From positions 62,001 to 126,000 of IMG/VR virus record IMGVR_UViG_3300023179_000029: a stretch of DNA of 64,000 nt. One strand, given 5' to 3'. The stretch is from a virus. The notes beneath the pieces are model-generated. The model had not been told where the DNA came from, searched no databases, and worked only from the letters and a program-made list of their open reading frames with translations. A program made the translations under genes and the position numbers. Of the stretch, positions 8,500 to 16,404 are shown piece by piece; position 1 is the stretch's first letter, and every line of letters starts with the position of its first letter.

Positions 8500-9108
8500 T
8501 TATTCGCGCTCGCTGATTGGAGGCAGCGGAGCGATAGAAATGGGCTTCCCATATTCATCTAGCGAACTACCCGGAACATTAGCCCTTGCTGGCTGAACGC
8601 TGCGAGTAACTTCGATAGACTTTTCTTCATTGTTTCTACCAGAAACTTCGTTTAGCTGACCAATGGTGATACTAATATCTTCATTGGACGGAGTAAGTCC
8701 GGTGAACTCTCCTTTATTACCAAGAGGATCAGTAAGAATATCCTCTGGGCGAGGCGTTGCAAGCGATGATGCATTAGTCATCTGCTTCTCACGGATCTTG
8801 GTTGCGTCAGCTGCGGAAATGACCTCATAAAGAGTTCCAAGGTTATCAAGGAAAATTGGGTCATCCAATTCTTCTTTACTGATAGCGGCCATATCATTTC
8901 TTTGACCGCGAGCGTTTAACTGAATTCTGCGACCAGAATCGAATGTTACGCGAACGTCAACGCCGCGAACATTACGAACATACTTGGTAGTAGATGTGGA
9001 CTTCTTTGGTGCAGGCTTAGCCTTGGTCGCTGTGCGCTTAGCGGGAATCGCCTTTGCGCCAGCAGGCTCTGCACCCTGTCCATTAGGGGTTAACTTCTTA
9101 GGTGGCAT
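8500..9108 (-). CDS. Capsid-associated protein with basic N-terminus (putative)
   Basis: 202 residues. The first 40 are rich in Lys, Pro and Ala (PAKRTATKAKPAPKKSTSTT), then a compact beta domain (VRNVRGVDVRVTFDSGRRI) and a charged, Pro-rich end. A purine-rich AGAAAGAGAGAA lies before the ATG. It is the first gene leftward after the NlpC/P60 island and runs with the 105-aa gene, which also has a basic tail. Likely virion associated; function unknown. Confidence 0.5.
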   Translation of the reverse strand: MPPKKLTPNGQGAEPAGAKAIPAKRTATKAKPAPKKSTSTTKYVRNVRGVDVRVTFDSGRRIQLNARGQRNDMAAISKEELDDPIFLDNLGTLYEVISAADATKIREKQMTNASSLATPRPEDILTDPLGNKGEFTGLTPSNEDISITIGQLNEVSGRNNEEKSIEVTRSVQPARANVPGSSLDEYGKPISIAPLPPISERE

Positions 9109-9220
9109 AATAAATTCTCTCTTTCTATAACAATATAATACTTAACTTGATACTACAAACGAGACTTGCCACTGATTAACGATGGGAATCGAACATGTAA
9201 ATAGTAAGCCGAAAGGACGC

Positions 9221-9249
9221 TTGATAAACAGGATACTGTCTGGTATAGT
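9221..9249 (+). promoter_or_regulatory. Strong sigma-70-like promoter
   Basis: TTGATA (9221-9226), 17 nt, TATAGT (9244-9249). Predicted start near 9256, immediately before a terminator-like hairpin. Reads toward the secreted NlpC/P60 gene. Confidence 0.75.
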
Positions 9250-9258
9250 ATCTGCACA

Positions 9259-9277
9259 AGCCGACGTTCGGCTTTTT
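9259..9277 (+). terminator. Promoter-proximal terminator/attenuator hairpin
   Basis: AGCCGA (9259-9264), loop CGT, TCGGCT (9268-9273), then TTTT. It begins about 3 nt after the predicted start, so most transcripts could end within roughly 20 nt. A second potential stem, AGCCC...GGGCT, follows around 9320-9350, hinting at alternative folding of the leader. Confidence 0.55.
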
Positions 9278-9392
9278 ATTTATAAACGAACAAAGGAGAA
9301 TATTCCACTGGTCTCACTCAGCCCGTTAAGTAGTTAAGTATTGGGCTTGCGAAGTCAATGTAGGACAAATGAGTGTGTTCCAAGGAAATTTT

Positions 9393-10046
9393 ATGTTTAA
9401 TAACAAAATGCTCATATTAGTTGCATTTATTGCGACTATGGCACTTATTGCCATTTGTCCATCAAATGCAAATGCGGAAATTTCGCAACCAAACAAAAAC
9501 GTTATTCAATTGTTTGACAATAATGGCGGAGTTATTCCAGAACAAAAACCGCCAACTCCAATTGAAAAATGGACTGGCAAAGTAAAAATTGCCGGGATTA
9601 CCAAGAAAGTAAACACAGACAATGCTTCTAAACCCATTGTAGAGGGTTCTAAGGCAATTGTTTATAATGGCATGGCATATGCTCCCAAAACCGCTCCTAA
9701 AATTGTACAAGCGGTTATTTGGGCCGGAAATCAAATTCGTAACCTTCCTTATTTATGGGGAGGCGGTCATGCATCATTCAAAGCATCAGGATACGATTGC
9801 TCTGGATCTGTTTCATATGCTCTTTATGGCGCTAAATTAATTAAATCGCCAATGGCATCAGGTGGGTATTATTCATGGGGCGAATCTGGTCCCGGAAAAT
9901 GGATTACTATCTATACAAATAGTGGCCACATGTATATGCATATAGCTGGAATTAGATTTGATACATCAGGAGCCAATCCTTCAAGATGGCAATCTGATTT
10001 AAGGCCTAGCTCTTCATATGCGCTTAGGCATCCAAAGAACTTGTAA
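9393..10046 (+). CDS. Secreted NlpC/P60-type peptidoglycan hydrolase (putative)
   Basis: 217 residues from the ATG at 9393, which has AAGGA spaced 6 nt; the frame also opens at 9369. Residues 1-30 are a signal peptide (LILVAFIATMALIAI, then NANAEIS as a likely cleavage region). The C-terminal domain has YLWGGGHASF, then GYDCSGSVSYALYG with the expected catalytic Cys, and SGHMYMHIAGIRFD supplying a His. This is the Cys-His layout of NlpC/P60 endopeptidases, which cut peptide stems in the wall. It is a rightward single gene with its own promoter and terminators, inserted in the leftward virion block, so it may be an endolysin, an exported wall enzyme or a moron. The third catalytic residue was not assigned. 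Confidence 0.75.
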   Translation: MFNNKMLILVAFIATMALIAICPSNANAEISQPNKNVIQLFDNNGGVIPEQKPPTPIEKWTGKVKIAGITKKVNTDNASKPIVEGSKAIVYNGMAYAPKTAPKIVQAVIWAGNQIRNLPYLWGGGHASFKASGYDCSGSVSYALYGAKLIKSPMASGGYYSWGESGPGKWITIYTNSGHMYMHIAGIRFDTSGANPSRWQSDLRPSSSYALRHPKNL

Positions 10047-10070
10047 AGTTTGCATTAAATTAAGCAAATA

Positions 10071-10098
10071 AAAAGGCCCCCATTGCTGGGGGCCTTTT
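10071..10098. terminator. Bidirectional terminator between convergent genes
   Basis: 7-bp GC stem GGCCCCC/GGGGGCC (10075-10081, 10088-10094) with A-runs on one side and T-runs on the other, so it works in both directions. It separates the NlpC/P60 gene from the major capsid gene. Confidence 0.9.
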
Positions 10099-10121
10099 CT
10101 TTACCCAAAGGTAAGCTAGGA

Positions 10122-11192
10122 TCAGGCAAGGCCTGAGATGTCGAGCTTGGTTGGGGTGAATGGTACAGAACCATTCTTGACGATTCGTGAGAGGCCACGG
10201 GCGTTAAGGATAAGCATACCAACAAGCTCGTCCATGACCCATCCCTTCCAGAATGTCTCAACGGAGTGGTTCTCCTCAACGTCAAGTGAGTACATGACGG
10301 GGAATACACCGACGTAATCAGGCTCAGCGGTAAGGAAGATCTCGCCCTGTGGGACGATGATCGAACGCTGGATCTGGAATTCACCGAATGTGGTGATCTT
10401 CTCTCCACCGAATACCTTATCCTTGAACTCAAAGCCAGTTACGTTGAGATCCCAGTTGTAGAAGTCACGGGCGTCCGCAGGGTGAATGAGGATGCGACGT
10501 GCCTCTAGCTGGTTGGTCTCAATCTGTGCGACAGCGTTGTAGAAGTCGCTAGGCTCTAGTGGGTTGCCAGAACCGATGACAACAGTCTGCTCCTTGTTAG
10601 AAGCGGCCTGTGCGGCGTCACCAGCGGTCTGAACACCACCAGTTGGGGCGGTACCAACGGTACCATTTGTACGAGCGGTTGCAAGCTCCGAAATAGCAGC
10701 CTCAAGAAGAAGGATAAGACGGGCGTCTTCCTGCTTCTGGATGGCCTGACGGCTCTCGTCCTGAGCGTACTCTACCGCGTTTACACGGAGGTAGTATAGA
10801 TCTTCCTTACGGATACGAGGGAACGTAGCGATACGGAAGAGCTGAGGGAAGGCCTGCTTGCCCTCAAATGGGGTGATCTTAACTTCCGAGTCGGTCTGGT
10901 TAAGGATATAAGCCCTACCCAGATCGTCAAGGATGTCGTAAGGCATGAGGGGACCGCGCTCTAGAGTGTCCTCAATAAGAACATTACGAGTAATGCCCTC
11001 ATAACGAAGACGAATCTGGATTGGACCAATCATACCCTGACCGATGCGGCGCATAGCGTTAGAAGAATCCTTAAGGATCGACTGTAGCTTCTGAGCCTTG
11101 GCCTCCTTACTGAGCTTAGGATCGTCAGCAAGCTTTGCTTCGTAGTCGGCTGATGAAATAGCCTTGCGTGATGTTAGTTCCATATTAATCAT
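10122..11192 (-). CDS. Major capsid protein
   Basis: About 356 residues from MINMELTSRKA; ATGs at 11192 (SD spacing 2) and 11183 (spacing 11) are both possible, and the longer open frame up to 11249 only overlaps the decoration gene. Composition is balanced and soluble; residues 45-130 are rich in Arg and beta-strand. It follows the prohead protease and decoration genes, is followed by a strong terminator, and its codon choice looks more uniform than that of its neighbours, as in highly expressed genes. Major capsid proteins form the icosahedral shell. The HK97 fold is expected but not proven here. Confidence 0.75.
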   Translation of the reverse strand: MINMELTSRKAISSADYEAKLADDPKLSKEAKAQKLQSILKDSSNAMRRIGQGMIGPIQIRLRYEGITRNVLIEDTLERGPLMPYDILDDLGRAYILNQTDSEVKITPFEGKQAFPQLFRIATFPRIRKEDLYYLRVNAVEYAQDESRQAIQKQEDARLILLLEAAISELATARTNGTVGTAPTGGVQTAGDAAQAASNKEQTVVIGSGNPLEPSDFYNAVAQIETNQLEARRILIHPADARDFYNWDLNVTGFEFKDKVFGGEKITTFGEFQIQRSIIVPQGEIFLTAEPDYVGVFPVMYSLDVEENHSVETFWKGWVMDELVGMLILNARGLSRIVKNGSVPFTPTKLDISGLA

Positions 11193-11202
11193 GTTCCTTT
11201 CT

Positions 11203-11808
11203 TTATACCAGTAGGTCCACGACAATACGTGAGGCACTAACGCGCTCAACTAGACGGGCAACGGGCTTTTTGTTTGATGGCGCTGATGAAAGCGCAACAA
11301 GGCGACCATCAGGACCACCATAAAGCAGAACATCCGTACCCGGAGCGGTCGCTGCTGTAATGGCGGCAGTTAGTGACTGAGCGCCTGTAATTGAGCTACC
11401 ATCTAATAGCGTTCCGGCGTCGTTAAACGCAGGGGCGAGGATCTCAAATACGGAGTCAGGACCGCGCCAAACGCCGACTTCATTCTGTAGTGAATCGCCA
11501 GAAAAACCTTCATCAAGGTCTCCGCCAACAAAGTTAGCAAGAAGGCCAAATGCTGGTTCAGTAGCTACATCTGAGTTAGCAGCAGTAGCAGTTACAGCGA
11601 CTTGTTCCGTACCCTTAAGGCGAGTTACCACCATGCCGGGCATAAGTCCATTCTGAAGTTTCGCTGCCGCACTGGGCAATGAAAGAACACCAGATGAACG
11701 ATAAGAGTCAGAAAGCTTAGCAGCATACGGCGTAGCCTGAGTATTGGCATATAAAGGCCGACAAGTGCGCTTCTGATACTTATTAGCTAGATTCTTTAGT
11801 CTTAGCAT
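11203..11808 (-). CDS. Head decoration protein (putative)
   Basis: 201 residues, Ala/Gly/Ser/Thr-rich. An N-terminal basic segment (LKNLANKYQKRTCRP) precedes a beta-rich body with PGMVVTRLKGTEQV and DVLLYGGPDGRLVAL. It lies between protease and major capsid genes, the usual place of decoration or stabilisation proteins, and its composition resembles them. A minor capsid protein is the alternative. Confidence 0.6.
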   Translation of the reverse strand: MLRLKNLANKYQKRTCRPLYANTQATPYAAKLSDSYRSSGVLSLPSAAAKLQNGLMPGMVVTRLKGTEQVAVTATAANSDVATEPAFGLLANFVGGDLDEGFSGDSLQNEVGVWRGPDSVFEILAPAFNDAGTLLDGSSITGAQSLTAAITAATAPGTDVLLYGGPDGRLVALSSAPSNKKPVARLVERVSASRIVVDLLV

Positions 11809-11920
11809 ATTAGTTTCCTATTTTTGTCTTTTGATTTAGTTTCACGCCTTGTGGGCGCTACGCCGTTTCAATTGTTTTTTGACGGCGGATTGTAAAAATA
11901 AAGTAATATTCTCTTATTTT

Positions 11921-14900
11921 TTACATAAACAGAGCAGAATCATCAGAATCTGCCTGAGTTGTTGCGGGAGCAGTACTTGCCTCCCTAACTAGAGACGGGA
12001 GTCTCTTAGCTGTCCGCGCCGACTTCTTGAGGCCCGCTGTCTTAACGCGATTAGCGTAAGCTAGCGAAGCTTCAACAACTGAAGGCGCTGCCTTTTCAAG
12101 CTCAGCAACTCTTGCATACTTCTGTGAAGCGTCAAGAATGCCTAGCTCAATCTCAGTGTCAGCAAGTTTAAATGCTGTCATAAGATGCGAGGACTTGTCA
12201 CCAAAGGCGTAATCCTTATCAGATACGTCAGTTGGATGATTTTCCTTACTGTTCTGATGCTCGTAGAAAGCTTCATTTTTTGGATCTACGGGATCAGCTT
12301 GACGAGTAACACCATTACCCTCGGTGCCAGTCCAAGTCTTAGTTGGGCCGGAATCCTCAGTGGTCTTGGTATGAGCATCGCCATGTGAGACTTCGATACG
12401 CTCGTCGGGGTTACCAACGGGATCGGCAGGACGAGTACCCTTAACATCAGAGACAACCCAAGTCGAAGACTTAGTTGCGGGTAGTTCGTGATGTTTAATA
12501 GGGGTAAAACTATCTGAATTAAATACCTGATAGGTACTTACGTCAGTTACAGGATCCTGCTGACCAAGTGAATCGCCCTCATTGCCATGCCAAGTATCCG
12601 TATGGATAGCTTCGATGTTCTTTGAATGCTCATCACCTTGCGTAACTTCTACTGTCTTTTCATCGCCAGTACCAACGCCAGATACGCCACCGATATCGGT
12701 AAGGTTAACCTGAGCGTCAGCCTTGGATGCCCCTGCATTAGAGGCTTCACCAACGCCACCTACACCCTCAACATCGGTATGATGATCGGGCTTGGCAACT
12801 GCTGGTGCGCTTGTTTCTGCGTCAGCGATATGTGTTTCCATGTTGTTCCTTTTTCTGTTACCAGCAGCCGCAAGGAAATCCGATGCGGTGCGAACTGATG
12901 ATGTGACGGGTTCCTTTTGGTCCTTCACAACATAGTCTTTCGGTTCATTCGACGCTGGTGGCGTCTGGACCGGAAGTATTGGTTTTTCAATTTTGTTGAT
13001 TTGTGCAGTCTTTTCGTTGGAAATAGTCCAGCCGGTATCTGTTACATGAGCGACTGTATTTAAATTATTAGTATCAACATCAATATTTGATAGAGCTTCT
13101 TCGGGAGCGCTTTCCTGTTCCTCTAATTTATCGTGCTCCTTAGCAGCGGTCAGATCTGGATCACCAAAGCCCTTAGGCTCTTTTTCGTATCCACAAACAT
13201 CGCACTGAGGACCGTCCATAATTTCACCACAAATGTCGCAAACTTCATCTTCGCGTAGCGTATCTACTTCTTCAGGTGCGCGAGTTTTAGTAAATTGCGG
13301 CTTATCGACATCGCCAGCTTCTTTTTTATTCTTTTTCTTGTTCATAGTGGCGTAAAAGACTTCCTTGCCCTTTTCTTCGCCATACTGATCAATCATTGAG
13401 TCGTAAGCCTTCTTAGCAGCACCTGTGCCGCCAAAATATTTGTCATACTCGCTGATTGGAGCAAATTTATTCATAGCAGTAACTGCGTTTTGTCCACTTT
13501 GTCGAAAATAATTAATTAATTCAGAAGGTTCTTGTAAGTATTGTTGAACAACTTTTCTAACCTGACCAGATTGTGCATACTCTGGCGGATAATATTCTAA
13601 ATACTTTTGTGCTAATTGAGGAACAATTTGTTCCAAATTTTGAGTTTGACCTTGAAGCTGGGATTGAATAAATTCGATCAAACCTTTAGTGATATTACCT
13701 TCATATTCTGTGCCGCCACCAATTGCAGGGCTGACTCTGTCAATACTATTATGTTGCGTAGAAGCTTCCTTTGCTGTGCTTGTATTTGGTTGAACAAAAG
13801 TTCCCTGATCTTGCGCTTGTTGATTTTGATTGCTTTGAATATAGTCAGACCAAACCTTGGCACCTTCATTGGCAAGATTTTGAAGTTCTTGATCGTATCC
13901 ACCTGCAAAATATTGATTAGGTTGAGTCATCTTTTTGTAATCCAAAATCCATTCTGGCAAATTTGGAAACTCATTTTTAATTAAATCACTAAGGATATAT
14001 GGGAAATTTTCTTGCTGAGGTTGATACGTAGCAGGCATTTGCATTTTTTCAGCAGCCAACTGGACGACTCTTTCATAAAATTTGTTTCTTTGCACTCCTA
14101 AATCTTTATAACGCTGTTGCATTTCATATGGATCATTGCTTGGATCGGTGATCGTGCTAACATCGGCAGTTTTATTCATAGAAGCTTCCTTTACATTAGA
14201 GCGTACTTCGCGGATAAGAGCGGTCTCATCGGCGGGATCAAATACTGCTGAAATCTCAAAGAACTTAATGCCGTAGCAATCCTCATATGACTTCTTTGAA
14301 GTCTTGTGGCCATTCTCATCGATGTAATCAAAATAAGCCCCCTTCATTTTGACATGATTACAAAACTCGTCAGGAGTAGTAGCAGAGTTCTTGCAAATAT
14401 TGCAAACAGAGCGCTCTACGTCGCAGCCCATTGAGAATCCATCAATGCCATTCTTTGCATTACGAGAACCATCGATAATGGCTTTTGCAAGCTTGGGGAA
14501 TGACTTGGCATCAACTTCAAGAAGAAGCTCAACCCAAGTTGGAGGAGTGTGATTAGCTGGAGCATCACGATAATAAGAATCTTTTTGAGCAGCAGTCTTG
14601 TGATCGTCAACATGAAGCTTGGCGTCGACAATAACCCCACGCGCACGGGAAGGATCAGAGTTATGATGATCTACGAAAATTGGCTTGCCAAGAAAAGTAG
14701 AGAAACCATACTCTGCATCTTTAGAAGCTTCAACAGTAAAACCACCTGTGCTAGAAGTGTGGTGATCAAAGATATCTTGGCTGCCCGCAAGTTCTACAGA
14801 GGGCCAGCCATCGTGATTTTTGTTTACACGGGAAGAGATGGCACGAATACGAGCATAAAGATAACCGTCTTGTGTACGGTAATCTTCAAAAGAGCTAATC

Positions 14901-14992
14901 TTAGCAAGAGATGCAGAGGTGTCTCGCTCTGGCGAACCCTTAACGTCTAAGATTTTGCTAACCTCTAAAGAGGCGTATTTTGTAAATGCCAT
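11921..14992 (-). CDS. Prohead protease with long scaffold-like extension
   Basis: 1023 residues. Residues 1-270 look like a capsid maturation protease: PIFVDHHNSDPSRARG supplies the His region and GIDGFSMGCDVERSVC the Ser. A CNICKN...CNH zinc site follows directly. The remaining 750 residues are low-complexity, Gln/Asn- then Asp/Thr/Glu-rich, with a second zinc ribbon (CDICGEIMDGPQCDVCGYE, about residue 580) and a basic end. Proteases usually cut scaffold and capsid termini, so the tail may act as built-in scaffold. It is several times longer than typical proheads proteases of 200-350 residues. It contains KTAD and RTAS peptides also seen in neighbouring proteins. Confidence 0.7.
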   Translation of the reverse strand: MAFTKYASLEVSKILDVKGSPERDTSASLAKISSFEDYRTQDGYLYARIRAISSRVNKNHDGWPSVELAGSQDIFDHHTSSTGGFTVEASKDAEYGFSTFLGKPIFVDHHNSDPSRARGVIVDAKLHVDDHKTAAQKDSYYRDAPANHTPPTWVELLLEVDAKSFPKLAKAIIDGSRNAKNGIDGFSMGCDVERSVCNICKNSATTPDEFCNHVKMKGAYFDYIDENGHKTSKKSYEDCYGIKFFEISAVFDPADETALIREVRSNVKEASMNKTADVSTITDPSNDPYEMQQRYKDLGVQRNKFYERVVQLAAEKMQMPATYQPQQENFPYILSDLIKNEFPNLPEWILDYKKMTQPNQYFAGGYDQELQNLANEGAKVWSDYIQSNQNQQAQDQGTFVQPNTSTAKEASTQHNSIDRVSPAIGGGTEYEGNITKGLIEFIQSQLQGQTQNLEQIVPQLAQKYLEYYPPEYAQSGQVRKVVQQYLQEPSELINYFRQSGQNAVTAMNKFAPISEYDKYFGGTGAAKKAYDSMIDQYGEEKGKEVFYATMNKKKNKKEAGDVDKPQFTKTRAPEEVDTLREDEVCDICGEIMDGPQCDVCGYEKEPKGFGDPDLTAAKEHDKLEEQESAPEEALSNIDVDTNNLNTVAHVTDTGWTISNEKTAQINKIEKPILPVQTPPASNEPKDYVVKDQKEPVTSSVRTASDFLAAAGNRKRNNMETHIADAETSAPAVAKPDHHTDVEGVGGVGEASNAGASKADAQVNLTDIGGVSGVGTGDEKTVEVTQGDEHSKNIEAIHTDTWHGNEGDSLGQQDPVTDVSTYQVFNSDSFTPIKHHELPATKSSTWVVSDVKGTRPADPVGNPDERIEVSHGDAHTKTTEDSGPTKTWTGTEGNGVTRQADPVDPKNEAFYEHQNSKENHPTDVSDKDYAFGDKSSHLMTAFKLADTEIELGILDASQKYARVAELEKAAPSVVEASLAYANRVKTAGLKKSARTAKRLPSLVREASTAPATTQADSDDSALFM

Positions 14993-15021
14993 ATCGCCTC
15001 TTAAGTGTGGGATAAACTAAA

Positions 15022-15192
15022 TTATTTAGTTAAAATGTCCCGAATTGACTTTTCAGCGTCATAAGTTAGCGATTTAAAAGTGGCTTTGCAACCCTTTTCT
15101 TGACGCTCGGGAAGACCCCAAGATTCAATTAAACCTAGAACTCTGCCACGAAGAGTATTAAACTCTTTGATAATAATTTCTTCGTCGCCCAT
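15022..15192 (-). CDS. Small protein, unknown
   Basis: 56 residues (MGDEEIIIKEFNTLRGR...IRDILTK). Fits tightly between two virion genes, starting 3 nt after the stop of the 391-aa gene. Mostly helical, one Cys. No family recognised; supported by gene packing and protein-like composition. Confidence 0.6.
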   Translation of the reverse strand: MGDEEIIIKEFNTLRGRVLGLIESWGLPERQEKGCKATFKSLTYDAEKSIRDILTK

Positions 15193-15195
15193 TTA

Positions 15196-16371
15196 TCATG
15201 CAAAGGGGTCGTTAGGATCGCTGGGAGCAGCATTCGATCCAGTTGAAGCGCCGCAAGAGCATGACCCCCTCGCTGGGTATTGGCCACCGCATTTTGAACA
15301 ATTCCACTCAATTGGCTTAAACGCATCATTGATCATTTTTTCGCGTCGCTCGCGAAGGTGCTTGGGATAAGCAATTTCTTTTTTGGTCTCATTGAAAGCA
15401 TCTTTTACAGCATCCCAGCGAGGACCGGCTTCGCGCTCCATGCGAGCATGAATGGTATCGCCTGCGCGCTTGATGCGAGCAACACGGAAACCTTCAAACT
15501 CATTCTCAAGCTGAGCTTTGGCCATTCTGATGCTTGTGCTGCGATCAGCATCAACCTTAGAAGCTGTGAAAGAAGTTACAGCATTTGCGGGAGTTGAAGT
15601 TGATGGAGACGCCGCATTTGCATTTGCTCCGCATACGCATGGGGTTTGACCGCATTGACAACCAGCGGCTGGATTAGATTCAGTTGTGCCAACAGGGGCA
15701 CCAGCACCAGTTGGAGGCATTGACATATCAGCAGTTTTAACTGAAGCAAATGAAGGCGCGCCTACAGGCGTAACGCCGGGCTTGTTAGGAACCTCGCCGG
15801 GCTTAAGCTTAGCGCCAGATCCGGGGGGAAGAGGCTCAGATTTCTTGGGACCCTCAGCAGGACCACCTTTAGGTGCAGGAGCAGCAGGAAGGTCAGCAGA
15901 AGGACCCTCAGGCTTAACATCAGGACTCTCACCCTTTTCGCTGATTCCAAGGGCATCTAAAAGCAGGTCAATTTTCTTTTCAAGTTCCTTGATTTTCTTT
16001 TCTTCTGACTGCTCATGCTTTTCTTCATGCTCTTCGTGTGCATGCTCTTCCATTTCTTCAAGAGGAGATTCGCTCTTTTCGTGCTTGTCCTCATGAAGAT
16101 CGGCAGGTGACTCATCAATGTCTTCAAAAGCACCAGCGGCAGTCTTCTTGCAATGCTGACAACCCTTATCCTCGCAATGCTCACAAGGCTCAACGTCTTC
16201 GCCAGCGGTCTTGGGAACCATAAGCTTGGCGACCCAATGACCGGCCTGATTGTGAATGCTGGCAATCTTAGTGCCGGGCTTGAAGTTGCGATTATTCTGA
16301 AGCGCTAGAAGGGCTTCGTGCTGAGTGAGGCCGGGGGCCGACTTTGCAATTTGAGTTGTATAGTGCATCAC
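15196..16371 (-). CDS. Zinc-ribbon virion-block protein, low complexity
   Basis: 391 residues. Three Cys clusters: CEHCEDKGCQHC (about 83-94), CQCGQTPCVCG (about 238-248) and a C-terminal ribbon CSKCGGQYPARGSCSCG. Between them lie a Glu/His/Lys-rich segment (90-150) and a Pro/Gly/Ala-rich segment (155-235). A helical basic part (residues 275-345) precedes the last ribbon. No enzyme motif. Located upstream of the protease in the head gene set; role unknown. Confidence 0.6.
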   Translation of the reverse strand: MMHYTTQIAKSAPGLTQHEALLALQNNRNFKPGTKIASIHNQAGHWVAKLMVPKTAGEDVEPCEHCEDKGCQHCKKTAAGAFEDIDESPADLHEDKHEKSESPLEEMEEHAHEEHEEKHEQSEEKKIKELEKKIDLLLDALGISEKGESPDVKPEGPSADLPAAPAPKGGPAEGPKKSEPLPPGSGAKLKPGEVPNKPGVTPVGAPSFASVKTADMSMPPTGAGAPVGTTESNPAAGCQCGQTPCVCGANANAASPSTSTPANAVTSFTASKVDADRSTSIRMAKAQLENEFEGFRVARIKRAGDTIHARMEREAGPRWDAVKDAFNETKKEIAYPKHLRERREKMINDAFKPIEWNCSKCGGQYPARGSCSCGASTGSNAAPSDPNDPFA

Positions 16372-16404
16372 TATTTATCCTTTGGGTTTAAGTTATTTTG
16401 AAGG

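Noticed and set aside
9187-9199. tRNA T-loop-like GTTCGATTCCC on the minus strand
   Set aside because: No 5-bp T stem, no anticodon arm and no acceptor stem could be built around it.
11193-11249. 19-codon N-terminal extension of the major capsid frame
   Set aside because: Would overlap the decoration gene and has no ribosome site; the ATG at 11192 or 11183 is more likely.
15686-16096. Plus-strand ORF of 136 codons rich in Gly/Ser/Ala
   Set aside because: Antisense of the low-complexity Glu/Lys/Pro part of the 391-aa protein.
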